A stretch of 64,000 nucleotides of DNA from Niebla homalea (taxonomy: Eukaryota > Ascomycota > Lecanoromycetes > Lecanorales > Ramalinaceae). Of this stretch, positions 10,864 to 23,506 are shown piece by piece. A program made the position numbers and the translations under genes. The notes under the pieces were generated by a model. It saw only the letters and a list, made by a program, of their open reading frames with translations. It made no database searches and was not told the origin of the DNA. The stretch lies in the NCBI GenBank assembly GCA_019925105.1, contig JAHGAU010000017.1, positions 682,001 to 746,000 of the forward strand, given 5' to 3'. How positions within the stretch are numbered: position 1 is the first letter of the stretch; every line of letters begins with the position of its first letter.

Positions 10864-13664
10864 TCACCACTCCTTAGGCGGTTCAAAGTCGCTGAAGCCA
10901 TGCACCTTCGCCCTTCGTCTCCTCTGCTCTTGCCTCATGTTTTCACCATCATTGAGGTCGGACTGACCACTCAGGAAGGTCGGCGCAGTCTCAGGGCTAT
11001 CTCCCGAACCTTCGCTCTTGACCCCATTCCTTGAGCTCGGAAGGCTTGCACGGGTTTGGTCAGTCGTATCGATGGTCTGACCACCATCGCTACCAAGATC
11101 ACCAATGGTAGGCGTGCTGTTGACCCACTCCTCAGCACGTTTCTTCCCGATATTAATATCTGCCGGAGCCTTGCCATTCACCACGGATCCCTGTGGTCTG
11201 CTGGTAGTGTGCACTGACTCCACCGACTGGCCCCTGATGCGACCATCACCAAATTGACCCCAGATGATGGGCTTGTGCGCTCCAGGTCGGGCCTTGGGAG
11301 CCATCGGACCCCATGTGCTTGGTACGGTCCAGCAGTGGCTACGTGTGTGCTCTGCCTCTTCTTCTGCTGGTGCGCCACGCTCGGCCCAAGGGACGACACC
11401 CTTCATCTGCGGGCCGAGGTGGTATTGAGCTCCTTCCTTGTAGCGGAGGTTGGGAGAATCAACAGAAACGGTGGCGAGGACTTGCAAAATCCCGTAAATA
11501 AGGATCCAGCGGCCTCTTCGAGCCTCGAAAGGGTCGAGGTTTTCGACATTGTCGGATTGCTCGAAGCGAATATAGTTGGTGACAAGGTCGGTGTGCATGT
11601 ATTGATCACGAAGGGTATAGACGTTGGACGCTTCCGCATACGAGAGAGCCTTACGCCGTGACTGAGCAATTTGGTCGGTAGGCGATGAAGGCTTCTTCAG
11701 GGTGAAGGCTGTCTTGGGTTTGGAGGCGGCCGGAACACTCGGAGGCGTGATGGGGTATGGATGCGGAACGTGTGGGAAGCCATTCTGGTCGTCGAAATTG
11801 GTCAGCATGTCGGTGACAGGGAGTTCAAAGGAGTCGGCACGGAAGCTTTGTCCAGTCCGGGAGGTGATGGCCCATTTCTTGTTGGGTCGCCATTCGGCAC
11901 CATCGAAAATGATGTCTCGATCCACGAGATAGTCGTAGAGTCCATGAAAGTCATTGGCAAGGCGGACCACCATATCGCGACTCAGCCAGGTAGGATCATT
12001 AGTGGGGGGCCAATGAAGGAATGCATTTTCGTAGTATTTGCAGAACCACTTTCGAAGTCGGTCGAAGCAGGTCCGAGAGGTGGATTGGGGGTTGACGGTG
12101 ATGGGCCACATTTCGGTGAAGTCGAAAGACAGAAGCCATCCTTGTGCACGATGTATGCGCTCCTCGATTTCCATGCCAGCATTCTGCAGGAACATTTGGG
12201 TGTGAGCTGTGACATATCGCCATTCTGGAATTGTCTGAAGGCCAAGGTCGAGCATCCCGACACAATGCACAAAGGCTTCGATGTAACCCTCGCGCCATTG
12301 CACCTCGGGCATCTCACTGAAAGCCAGTAACGAAGCCGCGTATGAGGGATTGTTGCGGACATCGTCAAATTTGTGGCGGAGCATATAATCGGTAATCCAG
12401 GCGACAGGATTGATATTGTTGTCGAGGCAGTCTGGATTGGTCATGACGCGCTCAAAAAGCCTTGTCAACGCATCGTAGAGCGTCGTGCCGACGAGTGCGC
12501 TTGCGTTGTACATGACAGCGAAGAAGTTGCGGGTGGTGATGTGCCATATTGTGGAATGGACGCCGGTTGCTGCTCCCGGCCACGGAATGTACAATTCGTA
12601 CAAGATGCCTGGAGGAGCTTTCTGCGTAGGACGCCTGGAAGGTCCGGCTGAGCGCATGGCATCTCCAAAGCTTGATTGAGAGCGGAGAGCGGTGGGTGAT
12701 GAAAACCCAGAAAAAGCCGGTCCGAACTCTGGGCCGTCATCGGTGTCCATAATATCATCGAACGGAGCAAATTTTGGCCAGCCTTCTGGTTCCTGTACGT
12801 TACACAGCTGATCGATGAACAGCTTGGACCCGGACTCGAAAATGACCCGCGAGTCGATGCGGAAAGACGGTGGTGGTTTGGTCTTGGATCCACGCATGTA
12901 CATGTACACGAAAGTGTCGCCTCCTTCGTCCCACAGCTCCGGATTCTAAAACTTTGTCAGCGTCGTGTGATCATCAGTGCTGGATTCAACGCGCTCACAT
13001 TCGAAAGTGACTGCCATCCAAGCTCTGGCAACTTGCCACCTCCCTCGAATTTTCGAATCTTATGAATGACGGCGTCTTGGTTCTGTCTAGTCCTCGAGGG
13101 AAGGGAATGCGACTGATGAGATGACAAGGTGCCGGGACCTTCAGAAGGCGCAGTGCTGTTCGTCAAGGAGGGGACGGCACCACTGGATGGGGTGGTGAGC
13201 TCCGTACTCCTCGAGTTGAATTCAAAATCGGATTCTGCTGATGACGTGCCGGGCCTCCGCCGGGGCTTTTCAAGTGCATTGTTCTCCTTCTTGCCCCCTT
13301 TCATGAAGCCGCCAATCTTGCCTCTTAATGTCGAGCTCATGCCATCAAGGTGTGTCCTGAAGTCGCTCTTCTCAATCGCCGAAGCAATAACGATGGGCCT
13401 CGGCTTGTGGAGATGGGGTGCGCCGGGATAGCCATAGGAGCTACCGGCGGAAGAGTGTGACCGGCGGCGGATGTGAGGCGGAGGGTTGGAGACGTAGGAG
13501 CTCGTCGAGGACATGGCTGGTCTGCTTATGCCATGGGATGGACCGGTGTAGCCATAGATGTATGGCTCGTCTGGAGCAAAGTCGGAATACTGCTTGAAGG
13601 AAGTCTGTCTGCCGCCGGCATTCTGATTGTTTTTGGCGCGCACGTAGGCGCTTCGTCCAGACAT
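10864..13664 (-). CDS. DUF8004-like fungal protein, two exons
   Basis: Exon 1 is 12999-13664 and exon 2 is 10864-12945. A 53-nt intron (12946-12998, GTGAGC to TTTTAG) joins ...GWQSLSN to NPELWDEGGDTFVYMY, giving 915 residues. Residues 1-220 are disordered and Ser/Pro/Arg-rich. About 215-290 is a WDEGGDTFVYMY strand region leading to SFRIDSRVIFESGSKLF, which looks like a BTB-like or PH-like start. About 320-620 is an all-alpha region with YELYIPWPG, a Trp-rich segment, and Asp/Arg-rich helices. About 650-915 is again low-complexity and basic. I believe the central region is the fungal DUF8004 family (recalled). No catalytic motif is visible. The last 20 residues are Arg/Lys-rich. Alternative: two separate genes, unlikely because the second frame has no good start and the splice restores sense. 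Confidence 0.75.
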
Positions 13665-16127
13665 TGTTGGCGGTCAAGGAGATTGGTGGCAGGACAATCT
13701 TTGTATGACTGATATTTTCGTGTAATGCAGAGGTACTGCTTCCGCAGCTCCCCCGCAGATAGGTTTATCGTTTGTCACAAGGGCGAAAGGTGAGACGGCG
13801 TGCAGGATGATACAGGGTTGGATTATGCAATTATATGGTAATGGACTCGAAGCTGCTGTCGAGATTGCGGTGCAACCAGGATCGGGCCGATGAAGATTCT
13901 ATTATTATGTGTAGACGACAATGACGGCAGGCGTGCTGTGCAAGCTTGCTATGCAAAGCTTCTGTAGATTGGCGTTGAGGCTGCTGTCCCCGGAGAAAGC
14001 TGAGCAAGGGAATTCGGATGCAGATTGGCGGCGGAGAAATCGATTTGCTGGGTCAATGCAGTGAGTAAGCGGGTCGATAACGGGGATATTGGAGCAAAGC
14101 TAGATAGAATGTAAGACAGGGTATCAAGGCAGCAGACGAGTGGTCGAGCGCGGAAATGGTGACCACAGCTTTCGCGGGTCGGACTGCTGGTTGGTGACAC
14201 TATTACCAGCGTGCCTGAAGCAACAGGAAGAAGGAGGATGTAATGCGTAAGAGAAAAGATTGTGCGACGCGATGAGGTTTGTAAAGGCGATAAAAGGCGG
14301 GATGAGTAGCTAGGCGGATATTGTGCAAAAAGGTACACGAGCTAGGAGGGATTATCAATTGATAATTGTAATGTCATTTTTCCTTCAAACACCATGAAAA
14401 AAAGGATGAGTCTTTAGTCACGAACTTCAGAAGGTGCCGGCATATTTTGGTGCTAGAGAGGTCGAGAATGTCGTGGGCCGTTGCGCTTCCAATAATCGGC
14501 TGCCAGGAGCCAGGAGCCATGACTCCCATGAGCCATCAGATCACAGATCAACAGTTGTGTTTTGGTAGATACAGTAATGGTCCACCATCACCGGGCTGTT
14601 TGGATCGCTCCAGAAATCTTCCCACTTGTTTCATCACCTCATCCGTGATCCGTGTGATAGCTGCCGCAGCCTGCAACAGCCTGCATGGTCGCCAAGGTGG
14701 ATTATAATTGGGGACTGATCAGGCTAGATCCTTCGGGAAGACTGGTCTCCCAGCTCCCTTTGACCCTGGCGGCTTCCTATTGGGGGTATCGAGTCATCAA
14801 AGTGACAAAGTGAGATTTACCCCTCGCATCTGCGCGTGGTGGACCTGGTTAGTGTGGCAGCACATGGCCTTGTCCATCCACGATTCCGCAATCGACAATT
14901 CCACATAGGTACCATATGACTAAAAGGAACTTGCTAGCTGCTACGCGAGACGGCAAGTGGGCAAAAACTTCATCTCTTCTTCACTCATCAGGGTTGAGCG
15001 GCCCATGCCACATGGTGGCATGATCTGGCGAGCCTGTCTCTGGCTAGGTATCAGCGGATTGGCCCCGAGATAATCACGATCCCAGTCTAAATAGTAGTTT
15101 TAAGGAAAAAGAAGACGGATCAATCTCAGAGCATACATACACACATACACATATACACACATACATCGCCCACATGTTACGAAACTGAGTTGCTGCGAGG
15201 TTCAATATCAATCCATGCAAGAATGCCTAATGTACCTACCTCACAAGCGCTCGCCCCCATGCTTGTCTAGCAAATTATGCGAAAGTGACAGCACGTTTGG
15301 CAGACAAGCGCTCCAATTGTCGTCCACGCCATCTCTCTTCGCATTTGTGCTACTTCATTACCTGTCACTGCTCTATAGGCGACCGCTGTAGCACCAGTCA
15401 TTTCAGATTTGGCTTCATTGAGTCCATTCACGTCCTGCTAAGTCCCCCGCATCCTCCGTGACTACTGTTGACTAGTTAAGGTTGATCTACAAAGCTCCGA
15501 CTGGCACGCATCGCACCCTTTCTTATCACCATTGCCTTCATTACGAGTGGGCGACCAGGAGTTCCCTGGATTTGCTATCTTTGGCTGCGAGCCTGGACGG
15601 CGATTGTCCTCTGTCAGATAGATCCGTAGACGTAAGCCCGTGTGATGTTGCTCATGCAGGACGACATGACCGATATAGCATTTAAAAGTTCGCCACTCAA
15701 GACCAGCATCGGTATTCTCTCTCTAATCGGCAGCTGCTCAAAGAAGATGGCCCGAGACATTCGCGAAGTCCGTAACGTGCGTGCTCCGAGGCCTCGCTTG
15801 AGACTCGAGAATACAACGCTGTAGCAATGGGGACGGGACAAAAGTTCCGTCCCCACCCTTGCGCACATGGCTAGACGTTGATTTCGATATTCCCTCACAC
15901 GGTCAGACCACACCCTCTCGTAGTTCTGACCTCGTGTCCTTGCTTGTGGGGAGCCGGAAAACCAGCAGGACCTGCATTAGTTGCACGCCTCTATTCTAGG
16001 GCATAGTTCTGGCTGTTTCATGAGCTGTGCATTGGAGCTCAGGAATAGCGCCAGCTTGCTGTCAAGCTTCCAGCGTCGGACAGATCGCCATCCATAAGGT
16101 GGTAGTGAAATCCATGCCCAACCCTCT
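13665..16127. other. Long intergenic region
   Basis: About 2.5 kb with no gene I can support. It separates the divergent 5' end of the DUF8004-like gene from the 3' end of PIG-S. There is a CA/TA-rich microsatellite-like run near 15135-15170. Short open frames here have no family resemblance and no good splice context. Confidence 0.5.
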
Positions 16128-17960
16128 TCAGCCTATAGTCCGCCTGGCTCTTCGAGCTGCGAATGCCTTTCTGACTTCTTTAAAAGCATTCATCAATAGA
16201 GGCACCCCAATTGGTCCGAGTAGAGGCAGATAGACTGCAACCTTATGCTCATCAGGAAAATATACTTGGCCGACCATACTCTTCTCGAAGAAGCCCTTCT
16301 CTGCTTGCGCTTCAGCGGTTCTTGCATGATTCAGCGCTCGTTGAAAGCGACCTGCCTTGAGCGCAGTACATGTACTTCTGAGGTGATCAAGTGTTGAATC
16401 AACCGCAGTAGAGACAGTTTCAGGGATGGCAATCGAAGGAAGGGCTACAGTAAGTCTTGCGAGAGAACCCATGGTGGAAGATGCGGAGAGCAACAAGGAA
16501 GCTGCTCGAATACGTATCAAGGTCTGCAGCTGAAGAGGTAGAGACGGGGGGCTTTGCGGTGCACCCAGTAGCGATAGCAATTGATGAGAGAAGATCAAAA
16601 GAGGCGGCTGAATCATCGCTTTCGATAGCGTCTTGCTTCCTGAAGTTCCGTTGCCGTTTGCAAGATTGAGGATTGAAACCCCTCCCCACTGCGGGATAAG
16701 CCAGCTCGTGGCATGATTGCTCTTCACCCCCAATGGCGAATGCTGGGAGTCTGGTACATAAAGGATGAAGTTCAGGGTTGAGCCGTCACCAACACTTGGA
16801 CTCAACGGCCATTCAGCAGCATTGATAAACCCACTGAGATCCTCGTCACGCAATGTCCAAACTCCGGCGCTCTCGTTGAGCTCAGGCGGATGCACAGATG
16901 GCGCGAACTTCGCATGAAGCTGGACTTGCGTGTCCACGGTGAAATTACTCACAACCGACAGTGCATCCAGCAAAGGTGACAGATTCTCAATAATGGCTGA
17001 CTCAATCTCCCAGCTCGAAGGAGATGCTGCTGGAGTGAACAAGGAAAACGTGAGGTGGTAGGTTGGCGCATATTGAACCGAGCGAGTCATACGACTGGCC
17101 AGCTTTGCTGCAAGCTCTGGATTCACGGCCCTACCGCTGCGAGGTCGGGATTCTCGAGACAATGAAGTGGATGGGTGCGTAGACTGGCTACCAAGCGTAT
17201 GACTGCCCCGGAGAATGTATTCGATCATCCCCTGCTCTTCGTAGAATAGCTCCTGCAATCTAGCAGCAATATAATCGGAGAGACTCGACGTACTCGATGT
17301 AATTGCAGGTACCAGATGTCCAGGGTGAGCTATCTTCAGACTTATTGAGTGATCCTGCAATTCAGCTTCTGCTGAAGTCAATGCATTGTCCGTTTGCAGC
17401 CGTACTGTCAACGCATTGTCTTGTGCATAGATTGCATTATGAAGAAGGCCAATCTCGGCATTTCTCGCCACGTCGCTGGGGACGGAGGTATTAACATTAC
17501 TTGGAGCATGGGCGCCTCCTTGCAAACTGAGGCGCAGATGGTGAGCAGAGAATTCGTTCTGATCATCGAGAGCATGTTGTGTCAAGCGCGTCAGATGCTC
17601 AGCTTCTGCTTTCTGAAGCTCGGGGGCCTCGATTGATATCTGTAGAGGGAAGGCTGGCTTGCAAGCCTATATTTGATGGTCAGCCATTTTTTGGGGCCTT
17701 TGGTGAAAGAAGTGCTTTCAGACCCTGCCATCTGCCCAAGCTAGCATATCCTCCAAAGGTAACCCTGCTCGAGGAATAGAGGTGGTCCATAGCCATACTG
17801 GGATTCCAAGCATTACCACCACAATCCAAAAGGATGCGATTACACGTTGTCGAAGCCATATGTTCTCTGGTGACTCCGGAGGTGGTTTTCTTGGTTGTGC
17901 GGGGGATATGACAGTATCTCCCTCGCCTCTCACGAGTCCAGAACCTTGGTCTTGCTCCAT
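16128..17960 (-). CDS. GPI17: GPI transamidase subunit PIG-S/Gpi17
   Basis: Subunit of the ER GPI-transamidase complex that transfers preformed GPI anchors to proteins. Exon 1 is 17724-17960 and exon 2 is 16128-17666. A 57-nt intron (17667-17723) has a less usual GTCTGA donor and joins AWADGR to ACKPAFPLQISIE, the conserved PIG-S entry to the lumenal domain. Total 591 residues, close to the family length. An N-terminal membrane helix lies at about 38-62 (VIASFWIVVVMLGIPVWLW), followed by a large lumenal domain with the WGGVSILN block (about 370), and a C-terminal helix at about 555-575 (VAVYLPLLGPIGVPLLMNAF) with a basic cytosolic tail. The topology, two terminal helices around one lumenal domain, matches PIG-S. 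Divergent neighbour: the amidase gene 660 bp away. Confidence 0.88.
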
Positions 17961-18620
17961 CAGAGCTGGCTCGTCATGTGTGACTCTCGAAGGTTACGTT
18001 AATACTGCCCGCCAAAGCAGAGAAGCCTGCAGCGACCCCTTGTCCGATAAACGTTGAATGGAGATTTCAAGATCGGGGCTAGCACCAACTAGAGCCATGT
18101 TAGGTAAGGCGCAGATCTCAATAAATTGACCTCTACTGAACGAGGAAGTCCCATCAAGTGACGTAGGACTGCAAAGGTAAGAGATATGCATCATGTAGGT
18201 TATCAGAAGGCATCTGGATATACGGCATTCGGAGTAGTCATTTCTTGAAGCCGTGAGGAGATAGCAAACGATAGTGGATAGGGTACCTATCAACCACTGT
18301 CACTTTTCCTCCTTCCTGATCCAGCATGAAGAAATGCCAATCCATCGTGAGAAGCTTAATTTCGCGTGCTTATTGCGGGAGCTTTACTGAAGACCGTTAA
18401 AGAATCTACAGAGCTTACTCGGAATATGTGTCCACGATGAATTGTTGACCCATAACTCATTTCTCAGCTTCCAGTATGGGAAAGCTGGTCAGCGAGTCTG
18501 GTGGTCTTATCTGTCTGCAATTCAACATTTTTAAAGTACTGGGGATTCAATATTTGTCCAAGATGCCTTCTCACATTCTTTCCCCCCAATCCTCGCTAAA
18601 GCTCAGGCTCAATTGCCACA
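17961..18620. other. Divergent promoter region, PIG-S and amidase
   Basis: About 660 bp between two divergently transcribed start codons, so it should hold both promoters. I see no specific motif I can name. Confidence 0.4.
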
Positions 18621-20446
18621 ATGTCGTCCAGCAAGCTGAATCTGTTTATCTATGCGCTTCTCACATTCCTATGCCTGATCAGTGGACAACAGCTGTGTCC
18701 AGACCAGGATGGTAAGCGGTGAATGATGATATTAGTCGCAGAGAGCTGATGTTTGTTTCTCAGTCTCTGGCTACCCAAAGCTGATTGAAGTCACTTTGGA
18801 AGATCTGGACACTGGACTGGAGAGTGGCATTTTCACTAGCGTGGACCTTGTCAATGTAGGGCCATTTTGCTGCAGCAGACGCTTGGGCTGAGACTGACTC
18901 AAACATCCAGGCCTATGTTGCAAGGGTCAATGAAGTCAACAGTACCCTGCGCGCTGTGACTGAGCTCAATCCGGATGCGCTTAGCATTGCGGCCGAATTG
19001 GACGCTGAGCGAGCCAGTGGGACCACTCGAGGTCCTCTCCATGGAGTGCCCATTCTGATAAAGAACAACATTGCGACCAGGGACAAAATGAGCAACACTG
19101 CTGGTTCCTTCGCTCTTTTGGGTGCAACCGTTCCTTCAGACTCAACCCTCGCTTCTAAACTTCGAGCTGCTGGGGTTATCATTTTAGGAAAAGCCAACCT
19201 CAGTCAATGGGCAAATTTCCGATCCTCCAATTCCTCTAATGGCTGGTCTGCTTATGGTGGTCAAACACTCGGAGCCTACTATCCCCAGCAAGACCCTAGT
19301 GGTAGTTCCAGTGGACCGGGTGTTGCCTCTTCAATTGGACTTGCCTTCGCTGCTCTTGGTTCCGAGACTAGTGGCAGTATTTTGAGCCCTAGCGAGCAAA
19401 ACAATCTGGTTGGCATAAAGCCCACTGTAGGCTTGACTTCGAGGTACTTGGTAATCCCTATTTCTGAGCATCAGGACACCGTAGGCCCGATGACTCGCAC
19501 CGTTCGAGACGCTGCGTACGTGCTGCAGTCGATTGCCGGCAAAGACCCTGAAGACAACTACACCCTTGCTCAGCCTTTCGATACTCCTCCCGATTATGTT
19601 GCATCTTGCAACTTCTCGGCATTTCGTGGCGCCCGGATTGGTATCCCACGTAACCTGATAGATCCTAGTGAGGAGCCTGATTCAACGGTACTCACCGCCT
19701 TCGAGGCTGCCATTACTGTGATGCAAAAAGCCGGAGCCACAATCATTGACAACACCAACATCACGGCAGACGCGCTCGATCAATTTAATAACGGTAACAG
19801 CTCGGGCATTGTCTTAGATGCCGATTTTGTGTCTGATCTCCCAAATCTCTACTTGTCGAAGCTGACGAGCAATCCACAAAATGTCAACAACCTTGCCGAC
19901 GTCTCAAACTTCACTCACATGTTCCCACCAGAGGATTATCCTGATCGTGACACTGCGATTTGGGACGAGTCGCTAGCCCTTGGGTTTGGCAATGATAGTC
20001 CCGAGTTTTATGCAGCATATCAGACCAATCTTCAGATCTCAGGTCCTGAAGGTATCTCGGGCCTTATCAAAAATTACAGCCTCGACGCCCTCATCCTCCC
20101 CACAGATTTCGCCCCTGGGCTACCTGCCCTCCTGGGTTCTCCGGTGGTCACGGTACCATTGGGTTTCTACCCTGCCAATGCGACGGTTGTGCGCAGTAAA
20201 CGCAATCTCGTAGAGACGGCTCCGAACATCCCTTTTGGTATCAGCTTTCTGGGCGACAAATGGAGCGAGGCTTCCCTGATTGGATTTGCGTACGCATTTG
20301 AGCAAAGGACTATGGTTAGAGACAAAGTGCAGCCATACTTGGTCCCAAGTACTGAGCTCGTCGATGTGATTGGTAAGGGCAACAGCACTAATGCAACAAT
20401 GTTCATGGGTAAGAGATCTTATGGTGGAGCAAGAGCACGGATGTGA
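18621..20446 (+). CDS. Secreted amidase-signature hydrolase, three exons
   Basis: Exons 18621-18711, 18764-18855 and 18911-20446, with introns of 52 and 55 nt, give 572 residues. The first exon encodes a signal peptide (LNLFIYALLTFLCLISG), so the enzyme is probably exported, unlike many intracellular amidases. Amidase-signature family: the catalytic Lys is in HGVPILIKNN (about 112), the cis-Ser lies in the SGSSSGPG loop (about 193-195), and the nucleophile Ser is in ETSGS (about 217), followed by the conserved GIKPTVGLTSR block. The usual GTETDGS is GSETSGS here, but all three Ser/Ser/Lys positions are kept. There are many Asn-X-Ser/Thr sites, consistent with secretion. Substrate unknown. Starting without the two small exons would lose the family's N-terminal helices and the signal peptide. 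Confidence 0.87.
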
Positions 20447-20611
20447 CAGATAGTATTGGAAGATTGGATGATCTTCTGTGCGTCGTAAATAATACACGAT
20501 TGTCAAAGCGTCTATGTACACACTACTGTCCTCCCTATCCTTCTCGGTGGCTATCCGCAAGGTGCTCAAAGCCAGACTTTGGCTCTCTGGGCATGGACCG
20601 TTTGAATGTAC

Positions 20612-21648
20612 CTACCTGAATCGCCCAACCCCAGCCCGTGGCAACCTGTTTCTACCTCCACCATACGAGTCGATGGCTGCATTCCTCTCCACAGTCTCCC
20701 AATCAATGCTCTCCCACCAAGCATCCAAATAAGCTCTCTTCCCTTCCGAGCCAACACTGTGATCGTGCATCCAACAGTGCTCCCACGTATTCACTCCCAG
20801 ACATATTTCCGCCCTCGCCATCCTTCCTGGGGTCATCATACTGTCAATATTGCCGGAGTAAGGTCCAATAGCACCGGCGGTATTCATGAGCGACATGGAA
20901 TTCTGCGTGTTCATATCCACGCTCTGGGCGCGCGGGTGTGCCCCCGGCAGAGGCGAGCCGGCAATATAGGTACACAGGATGGTGAACTCGGGATCGTTGG
21001 CGGGATTGCCCTGATCGGAGCTCGCATGGCCAAGGTAGGCGCGGGAGGCCGGGTTGCGGATCAACCAGACGAAGCCCGGGCCGAACATGCTCTGGGCGGT
21101 CGCGAGAAATTGGGCGCGGAAGGACTCGGTGGAGGAGAAGGAGCCGGAGAGGCGGTCGATGAGGTGATTGGTCATGGGGGTTGGGGAGGGGGAGAGGGTG
21201 GTGAAGAAGTGGTGGTTGTTCCAGGCCATGCTGGCATGGTTGAACAGGGCTGCTTGGTTGGGATTGCGGGCGTTGGCAAGGAGGATCTCTTTGGTTTCTT
21301 TGCCGCCGGACGGATGACCTGCTGTCATCTCATTGAGACGTTTGACCAGATGACCCTGGTACTCGTGCCAGGCGACGTTGAAGGCCGCAGGTGAGAAGAC
21401 GTTGCCGACGCCATTGTTGGTGAAGGTCTCGTTGTATGTCAGCTGAGGGACATTGTGAAGGCGCCGACGTGTAGTCTTAGGATTGTATAACAGCTTTCTC
21501 TACATTTACCTAAGTTAGCCTGATGAAGCTCGATCGATGACGCTCTCGCAGGGTCAAAGATTGCGGAGGGCGCGGGGGAAATTACCTGGCCGGAGAGTCG
21601 GCATGGTCGCAGAGCTGTCTGCTGCCGCGAGAATATTGACAATATCAT
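20612..21648 (-). CDS. SOD-fold mitochondrial small-subunit ribosomal protein (mS42/mS43 type)
   Basis: Exon 1 is 21586-21648 and exon 2 is 20612-21499, with an 86-nt intron; 316 residues. The N-terminus (ILSIFSRQQTALRPCRLSG) looks like a mitochondrial presequence. The rest is the Fe/Mn superoxide dismutase fold: VPQLTYNETF, WHEYQGHLVKRLNE, FNHASMAWNNHHFF and a C-terminal NTWEHCWMHDH. In true SODs the last block is D-x-W-E-H with Asp as metal ligand. Here the Asp position is Asn. A long insertion (about 190-240) separates the two halves of the C-terminal domain. This combination fits the SOD-derived mitoribosomal proteins Rsm26/Mrp1 (mS42/mS43) rather than an enzyme. I cannot decide between the two paralogues. 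Divergent from the Cys-rich membrane protein gene. Confidence 0.83.
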
Positions 21649-22339
21649 AGAGTTGGACTCCTTGATATTGCTGAAGAAGGGCCAAAATTACTCGCTCTCA
21701 GGAAAAGCATTTCTATATATTTTTGGAGCTAGCTAATTAGCGTTAGTTCGCGATGTACTCTGCCAGCCAATTATCCTTCTCCCTCTTTCAAGGTTCTTTC
21801 GTCTCCCATACGTACGCGCCCATTTCACCACTTCAATCTGTTTCATCTAATTTCTCATGCACTCGTGATGCAGCATTTTCGACAGTCTGGGGTGGAATGA
21901 CTTGATCGTGCTGCTTGACAGGTAATGGCGAAACACTTGCCACACAAGAGCTCCTTACCCCTACTGGAAGGCTCGCAAGCGCGTTGCCCTATTCCTGGAG
22001 CTTCGCCATCCCGACACGGAGGACCTCAATTGTATGAGCGCCACTCGACTCGCGATGTTTCTTAGCTGCTCGCCTTGTCTAACCGTGCTGGTGTGCTTCA
22101 TGATTCTCTTGTACTTTCCACAGTCGCGATACTATTCCTACGGCCAAGCTGATTCTTTCCTTGTTTAATCATCCAACACTTCCTTTCACAAGTTGAACGT
22201 CTTTCATTGTTGAACAGCTTCTTTTGTTCGTCTTCCTTTGACACGCATAATTGGTGTATGACCTCGAGCAGCTCAAATCTCAACATTGCCCTGCACTCGT
22301 CCTTGATCCGTTGTCAATCAACAGGCTCCTGGAGATACG
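21649..22339. other. Divergent promoter region
   Basis: About 690 bp between divergent genes, pyrimidine-rich on the + strand toward 22340. It holds short upstream frames but no gene I can support. Confidence 0.45.
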
Positions 22340-23506
22340 ATGGCGCGAACGAAAATTCGACTACTGGCAGCAGGCTGTCTGTTCTCCTCCTTTCTCTCAG
22401 TATCTGCAGCTTCTTGGTCTGCAAACGACGCATCACATCTCTTTGGGCTCCTTTCCCGCGACGACGCCACTTGCCACGACTCGTCCTTTACAAAATGCAG
22501 TGGGAACTTTCCTGGCAACTTCTGTTGTGCAAGCGGTTCCACCTGCATGTCGGTCAACGGTGGCAAGTCAGCGCTCTGCTGTCCACAAGGCAAAGATTGC
22601 GGCCTCATCGGCACAATCAGCTGCGACGTACAACAGCAGAATGCTACGGCTCATCCTTTGAGTCAGCTATTCACGACCGACCTGACAGCAACACTCGAAA
22701 AGTGCGGCAACCTCTGCTGTCCAGCGGGTATGAGCTGCGTCGGAAACAGCCAATGCTCAATGTCAAAATCTAGCTCACCTACAGCTACATCCTCATCCCC
22801 TCCAACCTCCGCCTCGCAAGCCTCCACCGCTACTTCATCTCCTGCGTCATTTGCTGCCGCCACTTCAGGAGCTCCTACAGCCAAGAGCTCCAGTGCTGCT
22901 GTTGCCATCAGTGCCTCCAAATCAAGTCAGGCTGCCAAAGCACAGCAACACGGCAACAAGTGGCCTACACCGGCCCTTTTGGTCGGCTTTTTTTCTGGAC
23001 TCATCGTAGGAATAATCCTTGCCATCTGTGGAATCTGTTGCTTGGGCAGATCACGTCACCACCATCGGCAGCAAGAGAAACGAGACAGCGGAGATCTCTC
23101 GAGCGTGCAGGCTTCGGTTTCGGACCCGATCTACAATGAAGACGCGTCACACTATCGCACAGACTTTCTGAGAAGAGGCTCGGGCCCCAAAAACAGAAGA
23201 TCGCAAGCCTCTTCGAGAGTCAGATCAATGTTCTCACGGGCAGGGACCGTCAGAAGCAAGTCGACCCCGAGCGTGCCCAGCATCCCAAAGACTCCAAAGA
23301 CCCCGAAGACTCCATCTATGAAGAGGCAGCCGAGCACGGAGAGCATTTTCATCTACAGTCCTCCGAATCTAGGCATGGAGAGGCCCACCACACACCACAC
23401 TACTTTTGGGGAGATGATGAGGGAGGTCGGTCTGAAAGAGAACGGTCCATACTTGGGCAGCCCGGGGATAGTGGATCCGAGGAGTAGACGGCTTGATCAG
23501 GTTTGA
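22340..23506 (+). CDS. Cys-rich type I cell-surface membrane protein
   Basis: 388 residues from ATG 22340, no intron needed. Order: signal peptide (about 1-24, ending VSAAS); a Cys-rich ectodomain (about 45-145) with repeated CC pairs (NFCCASGSTC, ALCCPQGKDC, NLCCPAGMSC); a Ser/Thr/Ala-rich stalk (about 146-205), probably O-mannosylated; one membrane helix (about 212-236, LLVGFFSGLIVGIILAICGICC); and a basic, Ser/Arg-rich cytoplasmic tail with a short PKTPKTPKTP repeat (about 314-325). The layout resembles fungal wall-sensing or adhesin-like surface proteins, but it lacks a WSC pattern I can confirm. The CC-x-GxxC spacing hints at a small disulfide-knot domain. No function assigned. The triple PKT repeat is encoded by a short in-frame 9-bp repeat near 23283-23310. 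Confidence 0.72.
   Translation: MARTKIRLLAAGCLFSSFLSVSAASWSANDASHLFGLLSRDDATCHDSSFTKCSGNFPGNFCCASGSTCMSVNGGKSALCCPQGKDCGLIGTISCDVQQQNATAHPLSQLFTTDLTATLEKCGNLCCPAGMSCVGNSQCSMSKSSSPTATSSSPPTSASQASTATSSPASFAAATSGAPTAKSSSAAVAISASKSSQAAKAQQHGNKWPTPALLVGFFSGLIVGIILAICGICCLGRSRHHHRQQEKRDSGDLSSVQASVSDPIYNEDASHYRTDFLRRGSGPKNRRSQASSRVRSMFSRAGTVRSKSTPSVPSIPKTPKTPKTPSMKRQPSTESIFIYSPPNLGMERPTTHHTTFGEMMREVGLKENGPYLGSPGIVDPRSRRLDQV

Noticed and set aside
13949..14338. 129-codon minus-strand frame in the long gap
   Set aside because: Low-complexity Ser/Leu-rich translation, no domain, no splice partners.
20606..21394. 262-codon plus-strand frame
   Set aside because: Shadow of the SOD-fold gene in a GC-skewed region.
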